Part shown: piece by piece, positions 45,369-57,087 of the stretch
How positions within the stretch are numbered: the stretch's first letter is position 1
Layout: each line of letters opens with the position of its first letter
DNA from: Devosia sp. 67-54
GTDB lineage: Bacteria > Pseudomonadota > Alphaproteobacteria > Rhizobiales > Devosiaceae
Reading direction: 5' to 3'
DNA: 64,000 nt
NCBI RefSeq assembly: GCF_001899075.1
Contig: NZ_MKVA01000011.1
Location: 62,001-126,000 of the forward strand
Position numbers and translations under genes: made by a program
The notes under the pieces: model-generated
What the model was told of the DNA's origin: nothing
The model's database searches: none
The model's input: the letters and a program-made list of their open reading frames with translations, nothing else

Positions 45369-46400
45369 TCAGCCCCCTTTGACGCGCCTGACCAGCCGCT
45401 CGACGTTGGCGATCGGCGTTTGCGGCAATATCCCATGCCCGAGATTGAAGATATGCGGCCGATTGCCGAAGGCCGCGATGATGCCGTCGATCGCCAGATC
45501 GAGCTGGGGGCCGCCGGCGAGCAGCCGGATCGGGTCGAGATTGCCTTGCACCGGCAGCGATCTGGGCAAGGCCCTGTCGGCGAAATCCGGCGGCGTTCCG
45601 TAATCGAGTCCGAGCGCATCCGGGCGGACGGCGGCGGCATAGGCCGGCAGCATCGCCGCGGCGCCGCGGGGAAAACCGATGAAAGCGGCGTCCGGGATGC
45701 GGGCCCGCACGCCCTCGACGATTTTCCGGTTTGGCGCGATGACGTAATCGCGGAACTGCTGCTCGTCGAGGTTCATGGCCCAGCTCTCGAACAGCTGCAC
45801 CACGTCGGCACCGGCCTCGAACTGGCGGACCAGATAGGCGATCGAGGCCTCGACCAGGATATCAATGAGCGCCGCGAACGCCTGCGGCTGGGTGAGGGCG
45901 AAGATGCGTGCCGCGGCCTGGTCGGTGGAGCCCGCGCCGGCGATCATGTAGGTGGCGACCGTCCAGGGCGAGCCGCAAAAGCCGATCAGCGTCTTGCCGG
46001 GGGGCAGGGCGCCCCTGATCCGCTCCAACGTCTCGAACACCGGAGCCAGCCGCTCGAGCACCGCATCCGGCCTGAGCTTCCCCAGCCCTTCCGGAGTGAT
46101 CGGTTCGAGCCGTGGACCCTCCCCGGCCTCGAACCGCACCTCCTGACCCAGCGCGTCCGGGATCACCAGGATATCGGAGAACAGGATCGCCGCATCGAGG
46201 TCGAAACGGCGGAGCGGCTGCAGGGTGACTTCGGCGGCGAGCGCCGGGGTGTAGCAGAGCTCGAGGAAGCTGCCGGCGCGAGCCCGTAGCTCGCGATATT
46301 CCGGCAGATAGCGGCCGGCCTGCCGCATGATCCAGAGCGGCGGCCGGGCCTGGCGCGCACCGCGGATCGTGTCGAGCAGCGGTTTGGCCACCGGGCTCAC
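45369..46400 (-). CDS. hemE: Uroporphyrinogen decarboxylase
   Basis: 343 residues from a GTG at 46400 with GAGGGAA 8 bases upstream. PPLWIMRQAGRYLPEYRELR is the N-terminal signature, GFCGSPWTVATYMIAG the second. It removes four carboxyl groups from uroporphyrinogen III. It is the first gene leftward from the putative origin, as in Caulobacter and Rickettsia, where oriC also lies beside hemE. Confidence 0.97.
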   Translation of the reverse strand: MSPVAKPLLDTIRGARQARPPLWIMRQAGRYLPEYRELRARAGSFLELCYTPALAAEVTLQPLRRFDLDAAILFSDILVIPDALGQEVRFEAGEGPRLEPITPEGLGKLRPDAVLERLAPVFETLERIRGALPPGKTLIGFCGSPWTVATYMIAGAGSTDQAAARIFALTQPQAFAALIDILVEASIAYLVRQFEAGADVVQLFESWAMNLDEQQFRDYVIAPNRKIVEGVRARIPDAAFIGFPRGAAAMLPAYAAAVRPDALGLDYGTPPDFADRALPRSLPVQGNLDPIRLLAGGPQLDLAIDGIIAAFGNRPHIFNLGHGILPQTPIANVERLVRRVKGG

Positions 46401-46579
46401 GACCGGGTTCCCTCAAAGAGATAAGATTCTTTTATCATCAGTATCATAGCCGTGTTTTGCAGGAATTCTTCGGCGCCGGATAGCCGGAAGGGCGCCAGCC
46501 GGCAGATACCAAGAGTCGCATCCGCAAGCTGGGGATTGCCGGCGGTTGAGGGCGAAGAACATCGCCGGACTCGGGCGGA

Positions 46580-46595
46580 TTAACGAAGCGTTAAC
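46580..46595. promoter_or_regulatory. CtrA box 1
   Basis: TTAA-CGAAGCG-TTAAC, perfect match to the CtrA consensus, inside the putative origin. Confidence 0.75.
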
Positions 46596-46677
46596 CATTT
46601 CCATCCGCCCCGGGCGGCTGGGGATAAGCTGGGGACGGCAGGGCCCGCCTGGAATCATGTTATCCCCGATTCCGCCG

Positions 46678-46693
46678 TTAAGCTTTTGTTAAC
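46678..46693. promoter_or_regulatory. CtrA box 2
   Basis: TTAA-GCTTTTG-TTAAC, perfect match to the CtrA consensus, 98 bp from box 1 and next to the DnaA-like TTATCCCCG. Confidence 0.75.
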
Positions 46694-46933
46694 CGTCCCG
46701 GCGGGTCAGGGTGTGGACGCCGATCCCGGGGAGGGGGACAACCCGCCAGCGCCCCCGGCCGCCGCCGGATTTCCCCTGGCCGGATTATCCGCCAGCAACG
46801 ACTCTGTGGATTGGCCGCCCCGCCCGGCTGCGAGATCGGCCGCCACGATCGCGGGGGGAAGGGATTGCGGGGCGGACTCGAAATTGCGAGTCGTGTCGAG
46901 TCGGCGCCGCGCGCCGCCTGCACCCTGTGGAAA

Positions 46934-46949
46934 GGATTCACGTGAAACG
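46934..46949. other. parS-like site 5 (at the aroE start)
   Basis: GGATTCACGTGAAACG, identical to site 4. It contains the GTG start codon of aroE and overlaps the last DnaA-like box and GANTC site of the putative origin. Confidence 0.65.
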
Positions 46950-47763
46950 CGCCTTCGTCATCGGCCACCCGATCGCCCATTCGCGCTCGCCGCTGATCCA
47001 CGGCCACTGGATCGACACCTACCGGGTCGGCGGCAGCTACGAGGCGATCGACGTGGCGCCGGCGGCGCTGCCCGATTTCTTCGAGCGTCTGAAGGGCGGC
47101 GAGTTCGTCGGCGGCAACGTCACCATCCCGCACAAGGAACAGGTGGTGGCGCTGGTCGACGAGCTCGACCCGCTGGCCGAGGAGATCGGCGCGGTCAACA
47201 CGCTGGTGCTCCGCGACGCCGGGGTCCGGGGGTTCAACACCGACTATATGGGCTTTCTTGGCAATCTCGACCAGAACGCCCCCGGCTGGGACCTGGGGCT
47301 CGACGAGGTGGTGGTGCTGGGCGCGGGCGGCGCGTCGCGCGCCATCCTCGTGGCGCTCAAATCGCGCGCCGTCGGCAAGATCCACCTGCTCAACCGCACC
47401 GTCGGCAAGGCCGAGGACCTGGCGATCGAGCTCGGCGGGCCCATCGCCTGCGGCGGGCTCGACGAATTCGCCGCCCGGGCCGGCGGCGCCAGGCTCATCG
47501 TCAACACCAGCTCGGTCGGCATGAAGGACACGCGCTTCGAGGGCCTCGACCTGTCGGTCGTGCCCGCCGATGCGGTGGTGACCGATCTCGTCTACGTGCC
47601 GCTCGTCACCCCGCTGCTGGCCGATGCACGGCAGCGCGGCCTGCGCACCGTGGACGGGCTCGGCATGCTGCTGCACCAGGCGGTGCCCGGGTTCGAGGCG
47701 TGGTTCGGGGTCAGGCCCGAGGTGACGCCGGAGCTGCGGGCGCTGGTCGAGGCAACGCTCTGA
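46942..47763 (+). CDS. aroE: Shikimate dehydrogenase
   Basis: 273 residues from GTG 46942, with AAAGGA 5 bases upstream; upstream frame lacks homology. N-terminal IGHPIAHSRSPLIHGHW binds shikimate, GGNVTIPHKEQV holds the catalytic Lys, FNTDYMGFL the Asp, and VVLGAGGASRAIL is the NADP loop. Fourth-from-last step to chorismate. First gene right of the origin; its stop overlaps the coaE start (TGATG). Confidence 0.96.
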   Translation: MKRAFVIGHPIAHSRSPLIHGHWIDTYRVGGSYEAIDVAPAALPDFFERLKGGEFVGGNVTIPHKEQVVALVDELDPLAEEIGAVNTLVLRDAGVRGFNTDYMGFLGNLDQNAPGWDLGLDEVVVLGAGGASRAILVALKSRAVGKIHLLNRTVGKAEDLAIELGGPIACGGLDEFAARAGGARLIVNTSSVGMKDTRFEGLDLSVVPADAVVTDLVYVPLVTPLLADARQRGLRTVDGLGMLLHQAVPGFEAWFGVRPEVTPELRALVEATL

Positions 47764-48374
47764 TGTGGCGGCTCGGGCTCACCGGCTCCATCGCCTCGGG
47801 CAAATCCACCGTCGGCCGGATGTTCGAGGAGCTGGGCGTGCCGGTGTTTTCCGCCGATGCGGCGGTGCATGCGCTCTATCGCGGCGCGGCCGTTGCGCCG
47901 ATCGAGGCGGCGTTTCCCGGAACCACCCGCAAAAGCGAGGTGGACCGCACCGCCCTCAGCGCCCGCCTGCTCGCCGAGCCCCGCCGGCTGGCCGAGCTCG
48001 AGGCCATCGTCCATCCGCTGGTCCGGGCGAAGATCGCCGATTTCCTCGCCGCGGCCGAGGCGGGCGGCGCGCCGCTGGCGGTGGTCGATATCCCGCTGTT
48101 GTTCGAGGGCGGCCATCCCTATGGGCTCGACCGCGTGGCGGTGGCCGTCGCCGCCGACGCCACCATCCGCGCGCGGGCGCTGGCGCGACCGGGCATGAGT
48201 GTGGAAAAGCTGGACGCCATCCTTGCCCGGCAGCTGCCCCAGGCCGAGAAAAAACGCCGCGCCGACTATATCTTCGACACCGACCGGCCGCTGGCGCAGA
48301 CCCGCGCCGACGTGGCGGCGCTGGTCGAGGAGCTGCGCGCAACGCCGAAGACCGGTGCGAGGACGACGAGATGA
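47763..48374 (+). CDS. coaE: Dephospho-CoA kinase
   Basis: 203 residues. P-loop GLTGSIASGKSTVGRMF at the very start, FSADAAVHALY, and VVDIPLLFEGG are CoaE motifs. Last step of coenzyme A synthesis. It overlaps aroE by one base and dnaQ by four (ATGA). A maf gene often found before aroE in relatives is absent. Confidence 0.96.
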   Translation: MWRLGLTGSIASGKSTVGRMFEELGVPVFSADAAVHALYRGAAVAPIEAAFPGTTRKSEVDRTALSARLLAEPRRLAELEAIVHPLVRAKIADFLAAAEAGGAPLAVVDIPLLFEGGHPYGLDRVAVAVAADATIRARALARPGMSVEKLDAILARQLPQAEKKRRADYIFDTDRPLAQTRADVAALVEELRATPKTGARTTR

Positions 48375-49075
48375 GCCGCGAAATCGTGATGGACACCGAA
48401 ACCACTGGGCTCAACCCGCTGACCGGGGACCGGGTGGTCGAGATCGGCGCCGTCGAGCTGTTCAACCACGTCCCGACCGGCCGGCACTTCCACAAATACA
48501 TCAACCCGGAACGGCGCATGACCGAGGAAGCCTTCCAGGTGCACGGGCTTTCCGACGAGTTCCTCGCCGACAAGCCGCGCTTCGCCGAGATCATCGACGA
48601 GATGCTGGAGTTCTTCGGCGACGCCACGCTGATCGCCCACAATGCCCCCTTCGACGTGCAGTTCCTCAATTTCGAGCTGGAAAAGGCACGCCGGCCGAGC
48701 CTCGGCAACGCCATCGTCGACACCGTGGTGCTGGCGCGCGAAAAGCATCCGGGCGCCCGCGTCAGCCTCGATGCGCTGTGCAAGCATTACGGCATCGACA
48801 ATTCCCGCCGCGCCCTGCATGGGGCGCTGCTCGACAGCGAAATCCTCGCCGACGTCTATCTGGAGCTGATCGGCGGCCGCCAGGTGACGCTGGCGCTGGT
48901 CGAGGAGACCCGGGTGGCCACCGCCGGCGCCGCGCTGGTCGCGCACCACGCCCCGCAGCGCCCGACCCCGCTGCCGCCCCGGCTCGACGCCGACCAGCTC
49001 GCCGCGCATCTGGGCCTGATCAAGACCATGGGCGAGGCGGCGCTGTGGGGGTATTACCAGGACGAAGCGGCGTAG
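48371..49075 (+). CDS. dnaQ: DNA polymerase III epsilon subunit (proofreading exonuclease)
   Basis: 234 residues. DEDDh exonuclease: ExoI VMDTETTGLNP (Asp8, Glu10), ExoII IAHNAPFDVQFLN, ExoIII RRALHGALLDSEILADVY with the catalytic His and Asp. Edits replication errors as part of the polymerase III core. The rightmost gene of aroE-coaE-dnaQ; a strong bidirectional terminator follows about 290 bp later. Confidence 0.96.
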   Translation: MSREIVMDTETTGLNPLTGDRVVEIGAVELFNHVPTGRHFHKYINPERRMTEEAFQVHGLSDEFLADKPRFAEIIDEMLEFFGDATLIAHNAPFDVQFLNFELEKARRPSLGNAIVDTVVLAREKHPGARVSLDALCKHYGIDNSRRALHGALLDSEILADVYLELIGGRQVTLALVEETRVATAGAALVAHHAPQRPTPLPPRLDADQLAAHLGLIKTMGEAALWGYYQDEAA

Positions 49076-49104
49076 GCAGATTTCCCCCCGGAAATCCCAT
49101 TTTT

Positions 49105-49257
49105 CACCGGGTCATCCCCGCGCAAGCGGGGACCTCCGTTTGCCCTGGTGCAGTCGGCGGTGCGGGGACGAGCCGGGCAACGCCCGGCCCGATCCATCCA
49201 GTTCCGGCACGCTGCCCGGCCAACAGAGGTCCCCGCTTACGCGGGGATGACCCGGTG
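49105..49257. repeat. Long palindromic element with 36-base arms (CACCGGGTCAT type), copy 2
   Basis: Arms 49105-49140 and 49222-49257 are complementary at 34 of 36 positions. Each arm folds on its own (CCCCGC-gcaa-GCGGGG). The middle has GCCGGGCAACGCCCGGC. Together with the terminator it fills the 337 bp dnaQ-secB gap; no gene lies there. Confidence 0.8.
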
Positions 49258-49365
49258 GTTGGACAGGGTCTTGCTTGCCGCGTCGTCGTCCGGCGCATTT
49301 GTCTGGCACCGCGCCGGCGGCACCCCCTCCCCCGTAAACGGGAGAGGAATCCCGACTGCCAAAAC

Positions 49366-49393
49366 AAAAGGCCGCCTCGAGGGGCGGCCTTTT
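49366..49393. terminator. Bidirectional terminator between dnaQ and secB
   Basis: AAAAGGCCGCC-tcgagg-GGCGGCCTTTT: perfect 11-bp stem with A-run on one side and T-run on the other, placed between two convergent genes. Confidence 0.85.
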
Positions 49394-49412
49394 CGTTCGC
49401 GTCTGGCGAAAA

Positions 49413-49913
49413 TCAGTTGGTGACGGTCGGGGTCGGGGTGCCGTCGGGCGACGCGGCTTGCGCGTCCTGCAGGGCCTTGAGGTTCTGCACGTAGATGGCG
49501 CGGAAATCGACCGGCTCCATCATCAGCGGCGGGAAGCCGCCCTGCTGGGTGATGGTGGCGAGCACCTGGCGGGCGAACGGGAAGATCAGCCGCGGGCATT
49601 CGACCAGGAGCAGCTCGGCCAGACTGGCTTCCGGGATGTTGTTCATCCGGAACACGCCGCCATAGATCAGCTCGACGTTGAACAGCACGTTCTTTTCGCG
49701 GTCGGCCTTGGCGTTGAGGGTGATCTCGACGGCGTAGAGGTTGTCGGCCTGCTTCTTGACGCCGACATTGATGCCAACCTGAAAGTTCGGGTTGGGTCCG
49801 CCCAGCATGATCGAAGCCGGGGCGCCCGGGTTCTCGAAGCTCATGTCGCGGATGTACTGGCCGATGAGGTTGAAGCTCGGGGCAGTCGCGTTCGCCGCGG
49901 TATCGTCGGCCAT
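49413..49913 (-). CDS. secB: Protein-export chaperone SecB
   Basis: 166 residues. Core SFNLIGQYIRDMSFENPGAP, NVLFNVELIYGGVFRMNNIP and LLLVECPRLIFPFARQVLAT are SecB signatures. Cytoplasmic tetramer that keeps preproteins unfolded for SecA. Divergent from the tim44-like gene, another standard feature of this rhizobial neighbourhood. Confidence 0.97.
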   Translation of the reverse strand: MADDTAANATAPSFNLIGQYIRDMSFENPGAPASIMLGGPNPNFQVGINVGVKKQADNLYAVEITLNAKADREKNVLFNVELIYGGVFRMNNIPEASLAELLLVECPRLIFPFARQVLATITQQGGFPPLMMEPVDFRAIYVQNLKALQDAQAASPDGTPTPTVTN

Positions 49914-50128
49914 ACTTTAGTACCTCGTCCTGAAAAGGGGCGGGCGCGGGCCTAGCAGTTTTGCCGTTTCGTCACAAGACGGACGCGGGGCGCGCGATTG
50001 CTGCGGCGGGCGGGCCGGGCGGTTTGCCGCGCGCCTCTACCATTCGTGAACTGGTTTCAGGCTACGGCATTGCCTATATAGGCTTCAATACGGCCAGCCG
50101 GCCGCCCCGCCACCGGAATTGCGCGCGC

Positions 50129-50848
50129 ATGGATGAGTTCTTCGACATTCCCACCGTTATCGTGATCGTCATCGCGATCGTGGTGCTGTTCCGCCTGCGC
50201 TCGGTGCTGGGCACGCGCACCGGCAATGAGCGCTCGCCCTTGCAGCGCGCCCAGCAGAACCAGGTGAAGCCGGCCAATGACGAGAAGGTGACGCCGCTGC
50301 GGCCGGCGCCGGCGGCGCCCCCCGCCAATGGCGACGCCGAACGGCGCGCCCTCAAGCTCGAAACCGAGATCGAGCAGATGAGCCATGGCGACGCCGCCGT
50401 GGCCGGCGGGCTCAAGGCCATCGCCGCCGCCGATGCCGGCTTTTCGCCCAAGGCGTTCCTCGAAGGCGCCAAATCCGCCTATGAGATGATCGTCACCGCC
50501 TTCGCCACCGGCGACCGCAAGACGCTCAGGACCCTGCTCGACAAGGACGTCTATGACGGCTTCGAGCAGGCCATCGCCGCCCGCGAGGCGGCCGGCAGCA
50601 AGGTCGATTTCACCTTCGTCGGCCTGCCCAAGGTCGAGATCTCCGACGCCGAGATCGACCGCCGCGACGCCCGTGTCGCCGTGCGCTTCACCGCCGAAGT
50701 GGTGCAGGCCACCCGCGACAAAGACGGCACCCTGATCGAAGGCAATGCCGACCAGGTGCAGACCATCGCCGACGAATGGACCTTCGCGCGCAGCCCCAAA
50801 TCGCGCGATCCCAACTGGAAGCTGGTTGCGACCAACCAGCTCTCCTGA
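50129..50848 (+). CDS. Tim44-domain membrane-anchored protein
   Basis: 239 residues from ATG 50129; the frame is open upstream to 49961 without homology. One N-terminal helix, TVIVIVIAIVVLFRLRSVLG, then a linker and the Tim44-like domain (~95-239; GFSPKAFLEGAKSAYEMIVTAFATGD, DRKTLRTLLDKDVYDGFEQAI). Bacterial homologue of the mitochondrial import-motor anchor; role in inner-membrane protein handling is likely. It precedes an Smr gene, as is usual in alphaproteobacteria. Confidence 0.9.
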   Translation: MDEFFDIPTVIVIVIAIVVLFRLRSVLGTRTGNERSPLQRAQQNQVKPANDEKVTPLRPAPAAPPANGDAERRALKLETEIEQMSHGDAAVAGGLKAIAAADAGFSPKAFLEGAKSAYEMIVTAFATGDRKTLRTLLDKDVYDGFEQAIAAREAAGSKVDFTFVGLPKVEISDAEIDRRDARVAVRFTAEVVQATRDKDGTLIEGNADQVQTIADEWTFARSPKSRDPNWKLVATNQLS

Positions 50849-50864
50849 GGCCGGCGAGGGCGCC

Positions 50865-51434
50865 ATGGCACGGACGGGCGGAGGCAGGAAACCGCCCCTT
50901 GCCGACTTCCATCTATGGACGGAAGTGACCGAGAGCGTGCTGCCGCTGAAGCCGCGGCGGCGCGTCCGGCTCAAGGCGCCGCTGCCGCTGCCGCCGGCGG
51001 TGCCGCCGCTGCCGAAAGCGCCGAAAATCATCGCTATGCCGTCATACCAATCGCCGGAGACGCCCGGATCGCAGGCGCCCGGCGTGATCGAGCCGCGGCT
51101 CCGCCAGAAGCTCGGCCGCGGCCGGGTGCCGATCGACGGCACGCTCGATCTGCACGGCATGCGCCAGGACGAGGCCTTCGCCGCGCTTCACCGCTATCTG
51201 CATGTCCGCGCCGGGCGGGGCGACCGCACCGTGCTGGTCATCACCGGCAAGGGGCTGAAGAAGCTCAACGGCGATCCGACCTCGATCGTCGAGCGCGGCG
51301 TGCTGCGCACCATGCTGCCGATCTGGCTCAATTCGCCTGAGCTGAGGCCGCTCGTCGCCGGCTGGGACCAGTCGGCGCAGGGCCATGGCGGCGAAGGCGC
51401 CTGGTATGTGCGCCTCAGGCGGCCGGCGCGATGA
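50865..51434 (+). CDS. Smr-domain protein
   Basis: 189 residues from ATG 50865. The N-terminal third is basic and proline-rich. The C-terminal Smr/MutS2-type nuclease domain has GTLDLHGMRQDEAFAALHRYL and TVLVITGKGLKKLNG, with DLHGM and TGKG the two signature boxes, and it ends GAWYVRLRRP. Probable nicking or RNA endonuclease. Its stop overlaps the next gene by 4 bp (ATGA). Confidence 0.92.
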   Translation: MARTGGGRKPPLADFHLWTEVTESVLPLKPRRRVRLKAPLPLPPAVPPLPKAPKIIAMPSYQSPETPGSQAPGVIEPRLRQKLGRGRVPIDGTLDLHGMRQDEAFAALHRYLHVRAGRGDRTVLVITGKGLKKLNGDPTSIVERGVLRTMLPIWLNSPELRPLVAGWDQSAQGHGGEGAWYVRLRRPAR

Positions 51435-51790
51435 CCCCGCTCGGCCTCAAGATGCGGGAAATGCGCGAGGCGCGCGGCGTCACCCTCAAGCAGATGGCGG
51501 CGGCGCTCAACGTGTCGAGCGCCTATCTCAGCGCCCTCGAGCACGGCCGGCGCGGCAAGCCGACCTGGATCCTGCTGCAGCGCATCATCCACTATTTCAA
51601 CGTCATCTGGGACGAGGCCGAGGAATTGCAGCGGCTGGCCGAGCTCTCCGACCCCAAGGTGACCATCGAGACCGGCGGCTTGTCGCCGGAGGCCACCGAG
51701 CTCGCCAACCGCCTCGCCCGCGACATTTCCCGGCTGAGCCCCGAGGACCTGGGGGCGCTCAAGGCCGAGCTGATCAAGCGGGCGCGGTAG
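51431..51790 (+). CDS. XRE-family helix-turn-helix protein
   Basis: 119 residues. HTH MREMREARGVTLKQMAAALN-VSSAYLSALEHGRRGKP near the start; the remainder is helical with no known ligand domain. Coupled to the Smr gene by ATGA. The same tim44-smr-xre order is seen in other rhizobia, so it is a conserved but uncharacterised small regulator. Confidence 0.9.
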   Translation: MTPLGLKMREMREARGVTLKQMAAALNVSSAYLSALEHGRRGKPTWILLQRIIHYFNVIWDEAEELQRLAELSDPKVTIETGGLSPEATELANRLARDISRLSPEDLGALKAELIKRAR

Positions 51791-51846
51791 ATTTTCCCCA
51801 TTGTGCGGCCCCCGGCCGGCGTCTTACCAAAGACCAGGGGGCATCG

Positions 51847-52286
51847 ATGATCCGGGACTTCTTTCGCGACAAGCCGGGACCGCAGCGCTGGATGCTGGGC
51901 GCCATCGTGCTCAATTTCCTGTCGCAGTTCCTGCTCTATTCCGACGCGCCGGTGAGCGTGCCGACCTACCGCACCGACGGCTATGGGGCGCTGTGGGTCA
52001 TCCTGCCCGAGGGCTATGGCAGCGCCTCGGGCTGGGAGCTGCATTGGCATGCCGCGCCGATCCTGCTGCTGCTGGCCGTCTTCTTCGCCAATGACGAGTT
52101 CCCGCATGGAAAATCGTTCGCCCGCTTCGGCTGGTGGGCGGCGGCCGCGCTGCTCTTCGCCGCGTGCCTGCCGACGGCGCTCGAGGTCTGGGGCTTCGGC
52201 ACCATGTGGGGGTTCGTCTCGGTCCTGGTGGCGCTGGGCGCGGCGGCGTTCAACGCCCGCAGTCCGCGGCCGGCCAAGCCAACGGC

Positions 52287-52290
<4 letters not shown>
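51847..52290 (+). CDS. Membrane protein of unknown function
   Basis: 147 residues from ATG 51847 with AGGGGG upstream. Three hydrophobic segments: [27 protein letters not shown] and the [20 protein letters not shown] / [16 protein letters not shown] pair. Between the first two is a loop with [20 protein letters not shown] do not recognise a family. Its stop overlaps the recQ stop on the other strand (CTAG). Confidence 0.7.
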
Positions 52291-54104
<1,814 letters not shown>

Positions 54105-54143
54105 CGCCGGTATTGATCACGGGCGCCGATGCGGACGCAACCG

Positions 54144-55580
54144 TCAGGGGTGGCGGCTCTCGAGACTCACTTCGGCGAAGGCCGGTGACGGGCCGGCGAG
54201 CAGCGGCGCGTCCTTTGCCTTGAGGTGACGGTCGAAGAAGGCGAGCGCATAGGCGTCGACAATGTCGTGGCCGCGCCGCCAGTCGATCGGCCCGATGAGG
54301 TGCAGCGCCCGCGCGATCGGTGTCGCCAGCGTGTAGGGGAAGTCGGTGAAATTGAGGTGGAACATCCCCGGCACGTGCACGAAATAGGCGTCGGCGCGCG
54401 CCGCCTCGTAGGCCGCCCGCATGGTCTGCTGGTGCAGATCGACCTCCCATTGCGGCCAGCCCTCCCGGGCCATGCTGGCGGCGTCGCTGGCGAGCCACAT
54501 CGCCGGCTGTGCGAGGCCGGCTGCGATCACGTCGCGCGGCACGAATACGTCCTCGGTCAGGCAGGCCTTGAGCCGTGGATCGGTGCGGCAGGCCTCGGCG
54601 CCCACGAGGCCGCCGAGCGACACGCCGAGCATGCCGGCTCGGCCGACATCGAGCCGCCCGGTGAGGATGCCGTTGGGATCGGCGGCGTCGAGCGCCGTCA
54701 TCCGGTCGAGCACGAACGACACGTCGCCCGCGAGGTAATTGTAGATGCGCTCGCCGAAGGCCTCGTCGCGCAGGAAGCGGGGCACGTCGACCAGTTGCGG
54801 GTCGAATTCGACACAGCGGCCGTCGGGAAACACCACCTCGCGCGCGGCGCGCGGATGGTCGATGCCGATGACGGCGTAGCCGTGCGACACGAGGCTCTCG
54901 ACCTCGAAGGTGTTGTGCTGGCGGAAGCCCTCGGCGCCGGGCGAAAACACCAGCACCGGGAACGGCCCGCCGGCGGCGGCCGGCGCCGCCTTCAGCGCGT
55001 TGGTGCGCACCTGGTTGAGGTGGCTGGAAAAGATCGCCGGGAACGGCGTGCCCGGCAGCGGGCCGAAATGCATGTCGTCCTGGATGTAGGTATCGTGCTC
55101 GGCGCCGGGCGTGGGCACGGCCGGATACCAGATCTGCGCCATCAGCTCGCGCGGCGCGTTCGGGGCGCCGAAATCGGCGCGGCTGCGGTCGACCCAATGA
55201 TAGGTCAGCGTGCCGACGGCATAGGGCCCGGAAGGCGCCGGAAAGCGGAACATCGGCAACGCCGCCGGCAGGAGTGCCGCAACGGCGAAGAGCAGCGCGG
55301 CCAGCGCAAGAACGAGGCCGGTCGCGACGCGCCGGAGCGGCGTTCTGCTGCCGGCGGGGCGGCGCCAGAAGACGAAGGCCACGACCAGCAGCAGCGCCGT
55401 CAGCACATCGGCCGGCAGCATCTGCCAGCGCGCGCCCTCGACGATGCGCTGGACGATGGCAAGGAGCGCGGCGAGGAGGCCGGCGCCGAGCGGCCAGCAG
55501 GTGTGGCGCAGGCGCGGCAACGCGAGCAGGACCAGGGTCAGCAGGTCGGCGGCGAGCAGCGCGAGTTCGAGCGGTCTCAT
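54144..55580 (-). CDS. Membrane-anchored alpha/beta hydrolase (PAF-acetylhydrolase-like)
   Basis: 478 residues from ATG 55580. Four hydrophobic segments in the first ~115 residues, then an alpha/beta hydrolase: PFPVLVFSPGAEGFRQHN (oxyanion region), AVIGIDHPRAA, nucleophile elbow GMLGVSLGG, and a C-terminal MFHLNFTDFPY with candidate His. The pattern (long insert VRTNALKAAP and FSPG box) fits the platelet-activating-factor acetylhydrolase group of lipases. The catalytic site is probably periplasmic. No operon partner. Confidence 0.78.
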   Translation of the reverse strand: MRPLELALLAADLLTLVLLALPRLRHTCWPLGAGLLAALLAIVQRIVEGARWQMLPADVLTALLLVVAFVFWRRPAGSRTPLRRVATGLVLALAALLFAVAALLPAALPMFRFPAPSGPYAVGTLTYHWVDRSRADFGAPNAPRELMAQIWYPAVPTPGAEHDTYIQDDMHFGPLPGTPFPAIFSSHLNQVRTNALKAAPAAAGGPFPVLVFSPGAEGFRQHNTFEVESLVSHGYAVIGIDHPRAAREVVFPDGRCVEFDPQLVDVPRFLRDEAFGERIYNYLAGDVSFVLDRMTALDAADPNGILTGRLDVGRAGMLGVSLGGLVGAEACRTDPRLKACLTEDVFVPRDVIAAGLAQPAMWLASDAASMAREGWPQWEVDLHQQTMRAAYEAARADAYFVHVPGMFHLNFTDFPYTLATPIARALHLIGPIDWRRGHDIVDAYALAFFDRHLKAKDAPLLAGPSPAFAEVSLESRHP

Positions 55581-55692
55581 GCGCGCCAGTGTAGTGCCGC
55601 GATCAGGCGAGGATAGGGCAGCCGAATCCGGCTGTCGAAATGACAAGGGCGACGCCGTGGCGCCGCCCTTGTCTGAATCGGTGTTTCAGTGC

Positions 55693-56985
<1,293 letters not shown>

Positions 56986-57087
56986 CGATCCGCCTTTCCG
57001 GACGCCTTCGGGGTGAAGCGCGTCGTCATTCCCGCCGTAGCCGGCCGGGCTGTTGGGTTCATTCAGCATGATAGTCCTCTATCTGTC

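Larger units (their letters stand above)
46401..46941. other. Putative chromosomal replication origin (oriC)
   Basis: 541 bp divergent gap with no gene. Seen: two perfect CtrA boxes TTAA-N7-TTAAC (46580-46595 and 46678-46693), DnaA-box-like TTATCATCA (46432), TTATCCCCG (46660), TTATCCGCC (46785) and, on the minus strand, CTTATCCCC (46620-46628), CAATCCACA (46805-46813) and CTTTCCACA (46926-46934). An AT-rich stretch is at 46411-46450, and nine GANTC sites start at 46425, 46513, 46568, 46668, 46800, 46875, 46888, 46898 and 46935. Known: in Caulobacter the origin lies beside hemE and CtrA boxes silence it. The parAB-parS cluster and outward-pointing genes agree. Confidence 0.78.

Noticed and set aside
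46711-46941. Upstream extension of the aroE frame into the putative origin
   Set aside because: Translation has no AroE similarity and the GTG at 46942 has a Shine-Dalgarno.
56986-57069. N-terminal extension of hslU from ATG 57069
   Set aside because: The 28 residues have no HslU match, whereas [11 protein letters not shown] at 56985 is a normal start.
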